This document shows positions 7,111 to 13,786 of a DNA stretch of 38,183 nucleotides, piece after piece. Below the pieces are notes generated by a model. The model searched no databases. It was not told the DNA's origin and saw only the letters and a program-made list of their open reading frames with translations. The stretch covers positions 1-38,183 of the forward strand of contig NZ_OAOF01000030.1 of assembly GCF_900205965.1 (NCBI RefSeq), read 5' to 3'. The stretch's first letter is position 1. Each line of letters begins with the position of its first letter. The position numbers were made by a program, and so were the translations under genes. The stretch is from Lacrimispora amygdalina. Lineage in GTDB: Bacteria; Bacillota; Clostridia; Lachnospirales; Lachnospiraceae.

Positions 7111-7134
7111 TACCGCAGTACAAAATATACTGTG
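7111..7134. repeat. right 24-bp inverted repeat of the candidate invertible segment
   Basis: It begins TACCGCAGTA and is the inverted partner of 6771-6794, with one mismatch in 24 (TGTG here, TGCG there). It keeps the 7-base spacer CAAAATA, identical to the left copy in inverted sense, as recombination would require. The direct flanks show no convincing target-site duplication, which argues against a simple transposon. Confidence 0.75.
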
Positions 7135-7150
7135 ATATTCCACAAACAAA

Positions 7151-7198
7151 AGAGTACAAACCTTCTCTCACGAATTTGGGCTTGTACTCTCTTTTTTA
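7151..7198. terminator. bidirectional terminator, 3' of the DUF438 gene and of the rightward promoter
   Basis: AGAGTACAA (7151-7159) pairs perfectly with TTGTACTCT (7182-7190). On the plus strand CTTTTTTATT follows, a good intrinsic terminator for transcripts from the 7052-7081 promoter. On the minus strand TTTTGTTTGT follows, serving the DUF438 gene, whose stop codon is at 7199. Confidence 0.75.
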
Positions 7199-8407
7199 TT
7201 ACTCAGTCATCAATCTTTTTTCACCAGTAATTTTCTGAATTTCATCAATATCCTGGGTCACTTCTGCTACCCCCAGATATTTTCCTGCTTCGTTTCGTAC
7301 GGCATAGTAACGGATCAGAATATATTTATTTCCCATTCTGATCCAGAAATCCTCCTCATCCTTTCTGCCGCTTTTAAAATCCTCCACAATTTTTTCAACG
7401 ATATGGACACTTGCAGGAGGATGACAGTTTGAGACATTTCTTCCTATTATTGTTCTGGTTCTGGGAAAGGCCCGGTCCTTTCCTTCAGAAAAATATTTCA
7501 CTTCATCTTTCTCATCTACAAATGTGATATCAAAAGGCAGGGTATTGAGCAGAGCAGTCAGTTCTTCCGTTTTCAACTCTCCCGAAGGCAGCTTAATAAT
7601 TCCCTCCTCTGTTTTTACACATTCGTGTTCTTCTTCCCCCGCTTCAGGCTCCCACTGCGCAACGTGCTCAATCATATAGCCGATTTCTCCGCTTCCTTGT
7701 GCAATGGTCTTCCAATCCTCCATGGTGAGATTTTCCATCATCATGGGAACCATAATATTTTCTTCTTTAAATATCATCTCCTGGATTTTATCTGCCATAT
7801 CCTGGGCTTTTTGAATCAGGGTTTCCTTTGGTATGGATTGGCTGGCTGTCAAAGCCGCCACCTCCTTTATCCGGGCTCTGATTTCGTCATCCACCCCCCA
7901 CATAACTTTCGGCGGTGCCGTAACCCCGTATTTCTCCATGTATGGAAAATACAGATTTTCCTTTTTCTTATAATGAATGCTTATATCCTTTAACTGATCG
8001 ATTCCGGCTTTCAGCTGGTCCATTGCATTGGGATCCTCAAGAGCTTTAAGAGACAGGAACGGCCGCACAGCCTTATCCAGAATGTGTGAAATTCTTTTAT
8101 TTTCCCTTACCAGTACCTGAACCGGGTGTCCAGGTATGAGCGCCGGCTCTTCCGGCTGATGAATTTCTTCTATCGTTCCCTTAAATACCGCTGCATGAAC
8201 GTCACAAAGTTTTTGCACCTCTTCAACGGGAAGCCCCTCCGCAATCAGTGCCCCTTCTGCTTTTGAAATCTCACTGGCAGATACTCCGTGAAACACCTTT
8301 TCAAACTGTGATTTCACTTCTTCCACTTTCTTTCCCTCATGAAGCTGCCGGATGATATCTTTTATTGTCTTTTGCCTCATCTGGCTGTTGTTGATGAATT
8401 CACTCAT
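7199..8407 (-). CDS. DUF438 - hemerythrin - PAS domain protein
   Basis: A 402-residue cytoplasmic protein with three parts. Residues about 10-85 are the DUF438 helical domain (IKDIIRQLHEGKKVEEVKSQF, SASEISKAEGALIAEGLP). Residues about 90-235 are a hemerythrin-like His-rich four-helix bundle (HILDKA, HYKKKENLYFP, FKEENIMVPMM, IEHVAQW) that could hold a di-iron centre binding O2 or NO. Residues about 275-395 are a PAS domain with GRNVSNCHPPASV, typical of the PAS found in this architecture. This combination is widespread in anaerobic Firmicutes and is thought to sense or detoxify oxygen or nitric oxide; the exact role is not established. AAAGGGAG precedes the ATG. A ferredoxin gene lies just upstream on the same strand. 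Confidence 0.85.
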   Translation of the reverse strand: MSEFINNSQMRQKTIKDIIRQLHEGKKVEEVKSQFEKVFHGVSASEISKAEGALIAEGLPVEEVQKLCDVHAAVFKGTIEEIHQPEEPALIPGHPVQVLVRENKRISHILDKAVRPFLSLKALEDPNAMDQLKAGIDQLKDISIHYKKKENLYFPYMEKYGVTAPPKVMWGVDDEIRARIKEVAALTASQSIPKETLIQKAQDMADKIQEMIFKEENIMVPMMMENLTMEDWKTIAQGSGEIGYMIEHVAQWEPEAGEEEHECVKTEEGIIKLPSGELKTEELTALLNTLPFDITFVDEKDEVKYFSEGKDRAFPRTRTIIGRNVSNCHPPASVHIVEKIVEDFKSGRKDEEDFWIRMGNKYILIRYYAVRNEAGKYLGVAEVTQDIDEIQKITGEKRLMTE

Positions 8408-8440
8408 AACTGTTCTCCCTTTCTATTAAGAATGAAGTAA

Positions 8441-8488
8441 GAAAAACACCTCCGTCTGATCCTTTATTTCTTTCAGAAAGAGGTGCTT
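8441..8488 (-). terminator. terminator of the ferredoxin gene
   Basis: On the minus strand GCACCTC and GAGGTGT pair across a loop of about 28 bases, followed by TTTTTCTT. It lies directly after the ferredoxin stop and suggests that the DUF438 gene can be transcribed separately. Confidence 0.6.
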
Positions 8489-8495
8489 TCAGTGA

Positions 8496-8684
8496 TTATT
8501 CTACTTTAATAACATCGACCGGACAGCCTTCCTGTGCCTCCACTGCCGTTTGTTCTGCTGATTCGGGTACGGTATCAACGTATACTTCCGCAGGACCGTC
8601 ATCCCCCATTCTGAATACTTCCGGACAAGTTGAGGCGCAGAGACCGCATTCAATGCAGCCCTCTCTATCTACTTTTGCTATCAT
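8496..8684 (-). CDS. single-cluster 4Fe-4S ferredoxin
   Basis: A 62-residue electron carrier. C10, C13 and C16 (CIECGLC) plus C54 (GCPVDVI) are the expected ligands of one [4Fe-4S] cluster. C20 is in the position of the fourth Cys of the classical motif, and the second cluster motif is absent. AAAGGAG lies upstream of the ATG. Its partner is unknown; the adjacent DUF438-hemerythrin protein is a candidate by position only. A perfect 7-1-7 palindrome lies about 20 bases upstream. Confidence 0.9.
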   Translation of the reverse strand: MIAKVDREGCIECGLCASTCPEVFRMGDDGPAEVYVDTVPESAEQTAVEAQEGCPVDVIKVE

Positions 8685-8703
8685 TCTTTAACTCCTTTCT
8701 GTT

Positions 8704-8718
8704 CTGTCCCGGGGACAG
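8704..8718. promoter_or_regulatory. palindrome in the ferredoxin leader
   Basis: CTGTCCC-G-GGGACAG is a perfect palindrome with 7-base arms and one central base, 20 bases upstream of the ferredoxin ATG. It could be an operator or a leader hairpin. No T-run follows, so it is not a terminator. Confidence 0.4.
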
Positions 8719-8794
8719 CTTTCATGCTTTACCCTGAATGCACTTTTATTGTTGGTATTTTATTATAAAAATATCCATTTTTTTATAAATAACA

Positions 8795-8839
8795 GAAGAA
8801 AAAGAAGATCTGGAAAAATCACAGATCTTCTTTTTCTTC
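8795..8839. terminator. terminator of the glycerol dehydrogenase gene
   Basis: GAAGAAAAAGAAGATCTG pairs perfectly over 18 bases with its partner at 8822-8839, around a 9-base loop. The A/T-rich base of the stem supplies the T-run on either strand. It lies just after the gldA stop at 8849. Confidence 0.8.
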
Positions 8840-8848
8840 TATTATTTC

Positions 8849-9946
8849 TTACTTTCTTTTAGCAAGATATTCCTGACCAAGTACATCTGCAGCTATCAGG
8901 GCATCATAAAGCTGTTCTGGCGTTACATCTCCAATCATATTATGGATGCTTTCTCCTTGTGCACATGCATTCTCTGCTGCAATGCGGACCCGCTCCCGGT
9001 CTGTTACACCGATTTCTTTTAAAGTTACTGGAAGTCCCACACTGGCACAAAACTCCTGAACCTGATTAAACTCTGCTGCCGGCGCATTTTCTAATACCAG
9101 CTGGGCAAGAGTTCCAAATGCGACCACACTGCCGTGCATGGTTGATTCACATTCTTCCAAAGCTGTAAATCCGTTATATACGGAATGAGATACTGCCAGA
9201 CCTCCGTTATCAGCGCCTACACCGCTTAAATAAGTATTGGCCTCAATAATTGCTTCCAGTGCCGGAGTTACAATATGATTCTCACATGCTTTTAATGCCT
9301 TATAGCCATCCTCTAAAAGAGTCTCATAGCAAAGCCTGCAAAGAGCCATTGCGGATTTTGTGATTCCGCCATTTTCCAGGCTGGGAGCTTTTGCCTTTTC
9401 ACAGGCTCTTGCTTCGAAATAAGTACCCAGCGCATCTCCCATTCCTGCAATGAGGAATTTCACTGGCGCATGAGCAATAATATCAGAATCCACAATTACG
9501 GCATCTGGATTTTTCGGATAAAATATGTAATGGGAAAAGCTTCCATCATCGTTATAGATTACAGACAGACCGGTACAGGGAGCATCCGTTGCAACTACTG
9601 TAGGAATGACTACAACCGGCAGCTTCTCAAAATGAGCAGTAGCTTTCGCTGTATCTATGGCAGATCCGCCGCCTACGGCTGCCACACAGTCAATGTGATT
9701 GTCTAAGACAATCTTTCGCATCCGTTCTATTTCACCGGTGGAACTGATTCCTCCAAATATTTCAAAATGCACTTTTGCATCTTTTCCTTCGAAACTTTTC
9801 TCAATTTTTTCATGGCAGTTTTTGTATCCGCTGTTGCTGCAGATAAAAAGAAACGATGTACCAAGATTTTTTGTTTCCTCGTAAATCTCCGACAAAGCGC
9901 CCTGTCCCTGTACGTATTTTAAAGGTGATCTCATTAATTTCAGCAT
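8849..9946 (-). CDS. gldA: glycerol dehydrogenase (iron/zinc-containing alcohol dehydrogenase family)
   Basis: A 365-residue NAD-dependent enzyme oxidising glycerol to dihydroxyacetone. It follows the GldA pattern closely along its length: GGGSAIDTAKA (92-102) binds NAD, IPTVVATDAPCTGLSVIY lies at 114-131, and the metal ligands fall at D171 (GMGDALG), H254 (AVSHSVYNG) and H271 (TMHGSVV), matching the spacing in characterised GldA. GAGGAG precedes the ATG, and the gene has its own strong promoter and terminator, so it is a single transcription unit. The promoter overlaps the 3' end region of hypA upstream. It could also serve other vicinal diols or hydroxyacetone. Confidence 0.92.
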   Translation of the reverse strand: MLKLMRSPLKYVQGQGALSEIYEETKNLGTSFLFICSNSGYKNCHEKIEKSFEGKDAKVHFEIFGGISSTGEIERMRKIVLDNHIDCVAAVGGGSAIDTAKATAHFEKLPVVVIPTVVATDAPCTGLSVIYNDDGSFSHYIFYPKNPDAVIVDSDIIAHAPVKFLIAGMGDALGTYFEARACEKAKAPSLENGGITKSAMALCRLCYETLLEDGYKALKACENHIVTPALEAIIEANTYLSGVGADNGGLAVSHSVYNGFTALEECESTMHGSVVAFGTLAQLVLENAPAAEFNQVQEFCASVGLPVTLKEIGVTDRERVRIAAENACAQGESIHNMIGDVTPEQLYDALIAADVLGQEYLAKRK

Positions 9947-9995
9947 AATAGTCTCCTCTCTCTAATCAGTAAAAAAATATCGTTATGCTGTATTA

Positions 9996-10024
9996 AATAT
10001 ACGCCTGATGGACAGATATGTCAA
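9996..10024 (-). promoter_or_regulatory. gldA promoter
   Basis: On the minus strand TTGACA (10024-10019) and TATATT (10001-9996) are separated by exactly 17 bases, about 50 bases upstream of the gldA ATG and 31 bases beyond the hypA stop. Confidence 0.75.
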
Positions 10025-10054
10025 GATTTTAACGAGTGATAATTTCTGTGGCAT

Positions 10055-10396
10055 TTAACAAGCTGCAATCTCCTTAATCAAGAATTCCCTTCCCCCCAGG
10101 AGTTCCCAGGAGTAGCTTTGGCAGTAAGGACACTTCACATATCCTTCCGATACGTGGAACACATGATTGCACTGCCTGCACCGGCCACTGGCAGGAATGA
10201 TTTCTATATCCAGACGTGTATTTTCAAGCAAAGTCCCCTGGACAGCAGCCGGATAACACTGCTCTACATAGCTGGGTACCACAAGTGCCATCTCACCGAT
10301 TTGAAGAACAAGACGGTCCACCTGTGTGAGACTTTGTTCCCTGACCACATCTTCTACAATCCGGACTACTTCCATCAAAACTCCCAGTTCATGCAT
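10055..10396 (-). CDS. hypA: HypA-like nickel/zinc metallochaperone
   Basis: A 113-residue HypA/HybF-family protein. It begins MHELGV, where the N-terminal Met-His-Glu binds nickel in the family. The C-terminal half has a zinc site made of two CxxC pairs (CRQC at about 73-76 and CPYC). HypA delivers nickel to [NiFe]-hydrogenase or urease, but no hydrogenase, urease or other hyp gene lies in this window, so the client is unknown. AAGGAGG precedes the ATG. It lies 24 bases after a multi-pass membrane protein gene and is probably co-transcribed with it from the promoter at 11465-11494, under the FadR-type regulator. Confidence 0.85.
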   Translation of the reverse strand: MHELGVLMEVVRIVEDVVREQSLTQVDRLVLQIGEMALVVPSYVEQCYPAAVQGTLLENTRLDIEIIPASGRCRQCNHVFHVSEGYVKCPYCQSYSWELLGGREFLIKEIAAC

Positions 10397-10420
10397 ATCA
10401 TTCCTCCTTACTGCTGCTAC

Positions 10421-11404
10421 CTATTGTGCCAGCTCCTTCACTTCACGGTAGGACTTTAAATCCGTATAAAGCTCCGGTCCATATGGGCTGCGGTGCTTTT
10501 TCCAGATATTATATCCCATATATACAGCCACTGCTCCATTGCATAACAACGCAATCAGACTTACTCCAAAATAAATGCCTGGCCTGTAGGAAGAATCCAC
10601 ACGGAATTGCCCCACATCCTGGAATCCCGGAAATGTCTGGGCAAACATACACCAAAGAGCAAGGGTCTGGGCGCGGTGCTGCAGCCATGCGCCCTTTCCA
10701 ACAGTAAATGCACAGAGGGTCGGTGCCAGAAGTAGTGCCAGCCCACAGTACCATGCATGGTGGGGAAGGCAGTTATAAGTATAGGCAAAATTCCATATAT
10801 CATAGGCCGCGATCCAGAACCACAGCATGTCAGGCCACAGCATATCCCTGCTTTTGTCCCGGGCTGTCTCCTTTCTCAGGCAGATACCAAACCATCCGGT
10901 TATGGTAATAATATTTAAGATTCCTGCTGCTGCATTCATATAATTCCAGGGGCCCCCCATAAGAAGAACTGAAACATCTGCTGTGGCATCCTGGGCTATG
11001 GTATGGTATGTCATACCTACTTCAAGATCTCTTGTCACCGCTTCCATAATATTGACAGCAAGAATCAGAGGCGGGAAACAAAGGGCAATGCGGCTGTCAC
11101 AAAGGCGGAATACAGTATTGTCCTTTCTTGTTTTTTGATAATGCCGGATCAGCCAGAAGCCGATGCAGCCTGCCGTTGCGGAATAGACTTTTGCAAGATG
11201 AAACCAGTCTGTATATGTACTCTTTTTCATAACTGTAAACCAAAGAACAGATAAAACAGCAGGCATCACAAAAAAGAAAAGAAAACCAATCCTCTTATAG
11301 CGCCGTGACACCTCATTGAGCAGGAATAGTAAAGCAAATACCAATAACCATACAAGCAGATAAGACAGGGGAAAGGCCCCCTTTGCTGATTGAAATACAA
11401 ACAT
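10421..11404 (-). CDS. multi-pass membrane protein, possibly DUF5692 family
   Basis: A 327-residue integral membrane protein with about 8-9 hydrophobic helices spread over its length. Conserved-looking polar blocks are VGMTYHTIAQDATADVSVLL, GGPWNYMNAAAGILNI, WIAAYDIWNFAYTYNCLPHHAWY and FPGFQDVGQFRVDSSYRPG. It resembles what I recall of DUF5692 proteins, whose function is not known; this match is from memory only. GGAGGT lies six bases before the ATG at 11404, so the longer frame is rejected. It forms an operon with hypA and is divergent from a FadR-type GntR regulator whose probable operator sits just downstream of this gene's promoter. Confidence 0.7.
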   Translation of the reverse strand: MFVFQSAKGAFPLSYLLVWLLVFALLFLLNEVSRRYKRIGFLFFFVMPAVLSVLWFTVMKKSTYTDWFHLAKVYSATAGCIGFWLIRHYQKTRKDNTVFRLCDSRIALCFPPLILAVNIMEAVTRDLEVGMTYHTIAQDATADVSVLLMGGPWNYMNAAAGILNIITITGWFGICLRKETARDKSRDMLWPDMLWFWIAAYDIWNFAYTYNCLPHHAWYCGLALLLAPTLCAFTVGKGAWLQHRAQTLALWCMFAQTFPGFQDVGQFRVDSSYRPGIYFGVSLIALLCNGAVAVYMGYNIWKKHRSPYGPELYTDLKSYREVKELAQ

Positions 11405-11437
11405 TTTACTACCTCCAGTTACATTGGGCACAACCTT

Positions 11438-11448
11438 TGGTTGAGCCA
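11438..11448. promoter_or_regulatory. FadR-type operator downstream of the membrane protein promoter
   Basis: TGGTTGAGCCA resembles the perfect palindrome CTGGTT-C-AACCAG at 11588-11600, with two centre-proximal changes. It lies 17-27 bases downstream of the -10 box of the minus-strand promoter, a position suited to blocking early transcription. Confidence 0.55.
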
Positions 11449-11464
11449 CATCTATTTTGTTTAT

Positions 11465-11494
11465 ATTTTAACACTTTTCAAAAAAATTTGTCAA
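11465..11494 (-). promoter_or_regulatory. promoter of the membrane protein-hypA operon
   Basis: On the minus strand TTGACA (11494-11489), an 18-base spacer and TAAAAT (11470-11465). The start would be about 50 bases upstream of the ATG at 11404. Confidence 0.7.
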
Positions 11495-11544
11495 AATTTT
11501 ACATACATTTTGCTAATTATCAGAAGTTTTCACAGTTGTTTTTC

Positions 11545-11573
11545 TTGCTTTTTATACAAAATTACCATATAAT
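11545..11573 (+). promoter_or_regulatory. promoter of the FadR-type gntR gene
   Basis: TTGCTT (11545-11550), exactly 17 bases, then TATAAT (11568-11573). The operator palindrome at 11588-11600 falls just after the expected start, consistent with autorepression. Confidence 0.7.
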
Positions 11574-11587
11574 TATGATTGTGGTAT

Positions 11588-11600
11588 CTGGTTCAACCAG
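11588..11600. promoter_or_regulatory. FadR-type operator in the gntR leader
   Basis: CTGGTT-C-AACCAG is a perfect 13-base palindrome. Its CTGGT-NNN-ACCAG form is the known architecture of E. coli FadR sites. It lies between the promoter and the ATG at 11633. Confidence 0.7.
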
Positions 11601-11632
11601 GTACAGTCTTATGCAGACAGGGGGAATGTTTT

Positions 11633-12343
11633 ATGGAGTTTAAAAAGCTGAGTGCGCCTACATTAAAGGAGCTGTTTATTAAAGAGCTGGAGTCCTGCAT
11701 TCTTTCCGGTAAGCTTCCTATCGGAACGAAGCTTCCGCCGGAACGGGAACTGGCAGTTTCCATGCAGATCAGCCGGTCTGTGGTAAATGCAGGAATTAAA
11801 ATACTGGCAGATAAAGGGTTTCTTGACATACGCCAGAGGCAGGGAACGTTTATTGCAGATTATAGAAAGGAAGGAACTATAGATACCTTTCTTTCTATTG
11901 TAAATTACAATGGAGGAATTCTGCGAAAAGAAGAAGTAAAGTCTATTTTAGAACTTCGAATCGCGTTAGACAGCCTTGCAATTGAACTGGGTTCTAAGGA
12001 TATTACAGATTCAGAGATTTTACAGCTGAGGAATTTAACGGAAGACATCGGAAGAGCCGCCAGCCCTCATGAAGCGGCGGAATCTGCCTTTGCGTTTCAC
12101 CATCATCTGGCGCTGTTTTCCGGAAATTCTCTCCTTCCTTTAATTTTCCGGTCATTTAAAGCGCTGACATACTCTCTCTGGCTTCGTTTCTGCGCCTTAT
12201 ATGGAATCCCCGCTCTTTACGAAAATACCAACGAACTTTGTACCCTCATAGAAGAACGGGATTTTAAGGGAGCCGAAAGCTATCTGAAGCGGTCGCTCTG
12301 CGACAGCATCAGCGGTCACCGGGAAATATACTATACACCGTAA
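11633..12343 (+). CDS. GntR regulator, FadR subfamily (FCD ligand domain)
   Basis: A 236-residue regulator. Residues about 8-72 are the GntR winged helix (GTKLPPERELAVSMQISRSVVNAGIKILADKGFLDIRQRQGTFI). Residues about 98-225 are the helical FCD domain, with RIALDSLAIELG, FHHHLALFSGN and ISGHREI supplying the acidic and His residues that often hold a metal for organic-acid ligands. GGGGGA precedes the ATG at 11633; an upstream in-frame start would place the operator palindrome inside the gene. The same operator type lies in the divergent membrane protein-hypA promoter, so it probably controls both. The ligand is not predictable from the sequence. Confidence 0.88.
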   Translation: MEFKKLSAPTLKELFIKELESCILSGKLPIGTKLPPERELAVSMQISRSVVNAGIKILADKGFLDIRQRQGTFIADYRKEGTIDTFLSIVNYNGGILRKEEVKSILELRIALDSLAIELGSKDITDSEILQLRNLTEDIGRAASPHEAAESAFAFHHHLALFSGNSLLPLIFRSFKALTYSLWLRFCALYGIPALYENTNELCTLIEERDFKGAESYLKRSLCDSISGHREIYYTP

Positions 12344-12350
12344 TTTTTAA

Positions 12351-12391
12351 ATCCGGTTCCAGCAGTCTGTAGATAACTGCCGGAACCGGAT
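12351..12391. terminator. hairpin after the gntR gene
   Basis: ATCCGGTTCC (12351-12360) pairs perfectly with GGAACCGGAT (12382-12391), and GCAGT/AACTGC extends it inside. Neither strand has a clear T-run directly after the stem, so it is a weak or stabilising terminator between convergent genes. Confidence 0.5.
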
Positions 12392-12407
12392 ATACTAAAA
12401 AATCCTT

Positions 12408-12629
12408 TCACCTTTCATCCATATAGATCTTTAAAAATTCAGCCATAAGCATGGCATAACTGAACAGAAACACAAAACCCGCTGCAGCAAGAGGCCATTT
12501 CCTCTTTTTTTCAGGGACTGAAAGTCCAATCATAACACCCAATGCACAAAGACAAACCTTTAGCAATGCAAAATCTTTGATTCTGCACTGTCTGATATAC
12601 TCATCTGCACAATTTACCAACTGTTTCAT
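12408..12629 (-). CDS. small two-helix membrane protein
   Basis: A 73-residue protein with an N-terminal amphipathic stretch (NCADEYIRQCRIKDFALLK) and two predicted membrane helices (about 24-41 and 47-66), separated by PEKKRKW. AAGGAGG precedes the ATG. Similar small Clostridia proteins are sometimes labelled permease of phosphate ABC transporter, but nothing in the sequence supports a transport function. It lies downstream of the flavodoxin-PNPOx gene on the same strand and may share its transcript. Confidence 0.7.
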   Translation of the reverse strand: MKQLVNCADEYIRQCRIKDFALLKVCLCALGVMIGLSVPEKKRKWPLAAAGFVFLFSYAMLMAEFLKIYMDER

Positions 12630-12696
12630 TTGTTCTGCCTCCTTCTTCCTTAATCTTTAGTGATTAGTATATACCTATTAAAAAATTTTATTAAGC

Positions 12697-13647
12697 TCAT
12701 TGACAAAAGGTCAGAATCTGTTTCACGTCAACTGCCATTTTCCGAAAGCCGGACCATAAAAATTCAATTTTTTCTATTTTAATCCGGATTAAATGAAGAG
12801 CCACCGGAAGCTTCCTCACATTTTCATAGTCTAAATTTTTCATCGTCAGAAATTCAAGGTACTGCGTACTTCCGGATTCAATTATTTCAGCCATGCCTTT
12901 AATCTGCATCCCTCTTAGCTGATTCATGCCCTGAAACTCATTAAAAACTGCCACAGATACATTGGGATTTTGCAGAATATTGGCAAACTTTTGCCCTCCC
13001 TCACTTATCACATATATAAATCCATTCCAGTACTGATATTCAATGGGAGTCGCCCTGATTCGGCTTTTGTATCCGGTGGACAAAGAACAGGTATTATGAT
13101 TGGTCAGAAACTCCTCGCAAAAGCCAAGCAGTTTTTTTTTCTCCATCACCTTTGCAGGACAGTCCTTCCATTCTTTTATGCTTAACAAAGTCTCCACATA
13201 TTCGTCCTGGTCAAAACACAGATAATCCTGCTCATCAAATCCTGCTGACTTGAAAAATACCGCCATACGCGTTCGGTCTTTCTCCTCAAGTCTGTTTAAA
13301 ATAAGATTACCGGCAATTCCACCCTGGAATATCACACAGCTTCCAAGGAGTCCGCTCACCGGCTGCAAATACTTCTTCGCATACTCCTTGATCAGACAAG
13401 TGCAAAAAAGAACTACTTTATTTTTCTTCAGCCACTCCAGATTGTTTTTTATGAACGCAACGGCTTCCTGCTCCATCCGTTCATAATAGACGGGAATCAG
13501 CAAAACTACAAGATCCCATTCCTGTCCGAAATCATTCATCTCTGAAAAACGCTTGCATTTTCCAGGTCCCAGTACCAGGGAAGCCTGCCAAGCGGCCATT
13601 TTCGTAAATCCATATCTGCTTTCATAAAGAACCAGCGTGTTTTTCAT
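12697..13647 (-). CDS. flavodoxin-like / PNPOx-fold fusion protein
   Basis: A 316-residue fusion. Residues 1-165 are a flavodoxin-type domain: TLVLYESRYGFTKMAAWQ is the FMN phosphate loop region, and DLVVLLIPVYYERMEQEAVAFIK and KKNKVVLFCTCLIKEYAKKYL resemble menaquinone-dependent protoporphyrinogen oxidase (HemG)-like flavodoxins. Residues about 175-316 are a pyridoxamine phosphate oxidase-like split barrel (FLTNHNTCSLSTGYKSRIRATPIEYQYWNGFIYVISEGGQKFANILQNPNVSVAVF). Both halves are expected to bind flavin, so an electron-transfer or reductase role is likely; the substrate is unknown. AAGGAGGT precedes the ATG. It is divergent from the diguanylate cyclase gene. Confidence 0.85.
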   Translation of the reverse strand: MKNTLVLYESRYGFTKMAAWQASLVLGPGKCKRFSEMNDFGQEWDLVVLLIPVYYERMEQEAVAFIKNNLEWLKKNKVVLFCTCLIKEYAKKYLQPVSGLLGSCVIFQGGIAGNLILNRLEEKDRTRMAVFFKSAGFDEQDYLCFDQDEYVETLLSIKEWKDCPAKVMEKKKLLGFCEEFLTNHNTCSLSTGYKSRIRATPIEYQYWNGFIYVISEGGQKFANILQNPNVSVAVFNEFQGMNQLRGMQIKGMAEIIESGSTQYLEFLTMKNLDYENVRKLPVALHLIRIKIEKIEFLWSGFRKMAVDVKQILTFCQ

Positions 13648-13724
13648 TCCTGCACCTCCTTGTTAATTTTTATGCAGATTACAATATTTTAGAATGTGAG
13701 AAATTTTTATCGCTCTGCATCCTG

Positions 13725-13753
13725 TTGCTTTTTGTATTAAAACATATTAGAAT
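13725..13753 (+). promoter_or_regulatory. promoter of the diguanylate cyclase gene
   Basis: TTGCTT (13725-13730), exactly 17 bases, then TAGAAT (13748-13753), about 27 bases before the expected ribosome-binding site. Confidence 0.65.
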
Positions 13754-13786
13754 TGGTTTATTGAAACGAAACTGGAGGCAGCAACT

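Noticed and set aside
6771..7134. Inverted-repeat segment as a MITE
   Set aside because: The flanks show no clear target-site duplication, and the strong internal promoter plus the crossover-like spacer fit an invertible switch better. Not fully excluded.
10426..10908. Overlapping open frames on both strands within the membrane protein gene
   Set aside because: Composition and lack of start signals mark them as shadows of the 10421-11404 gene.
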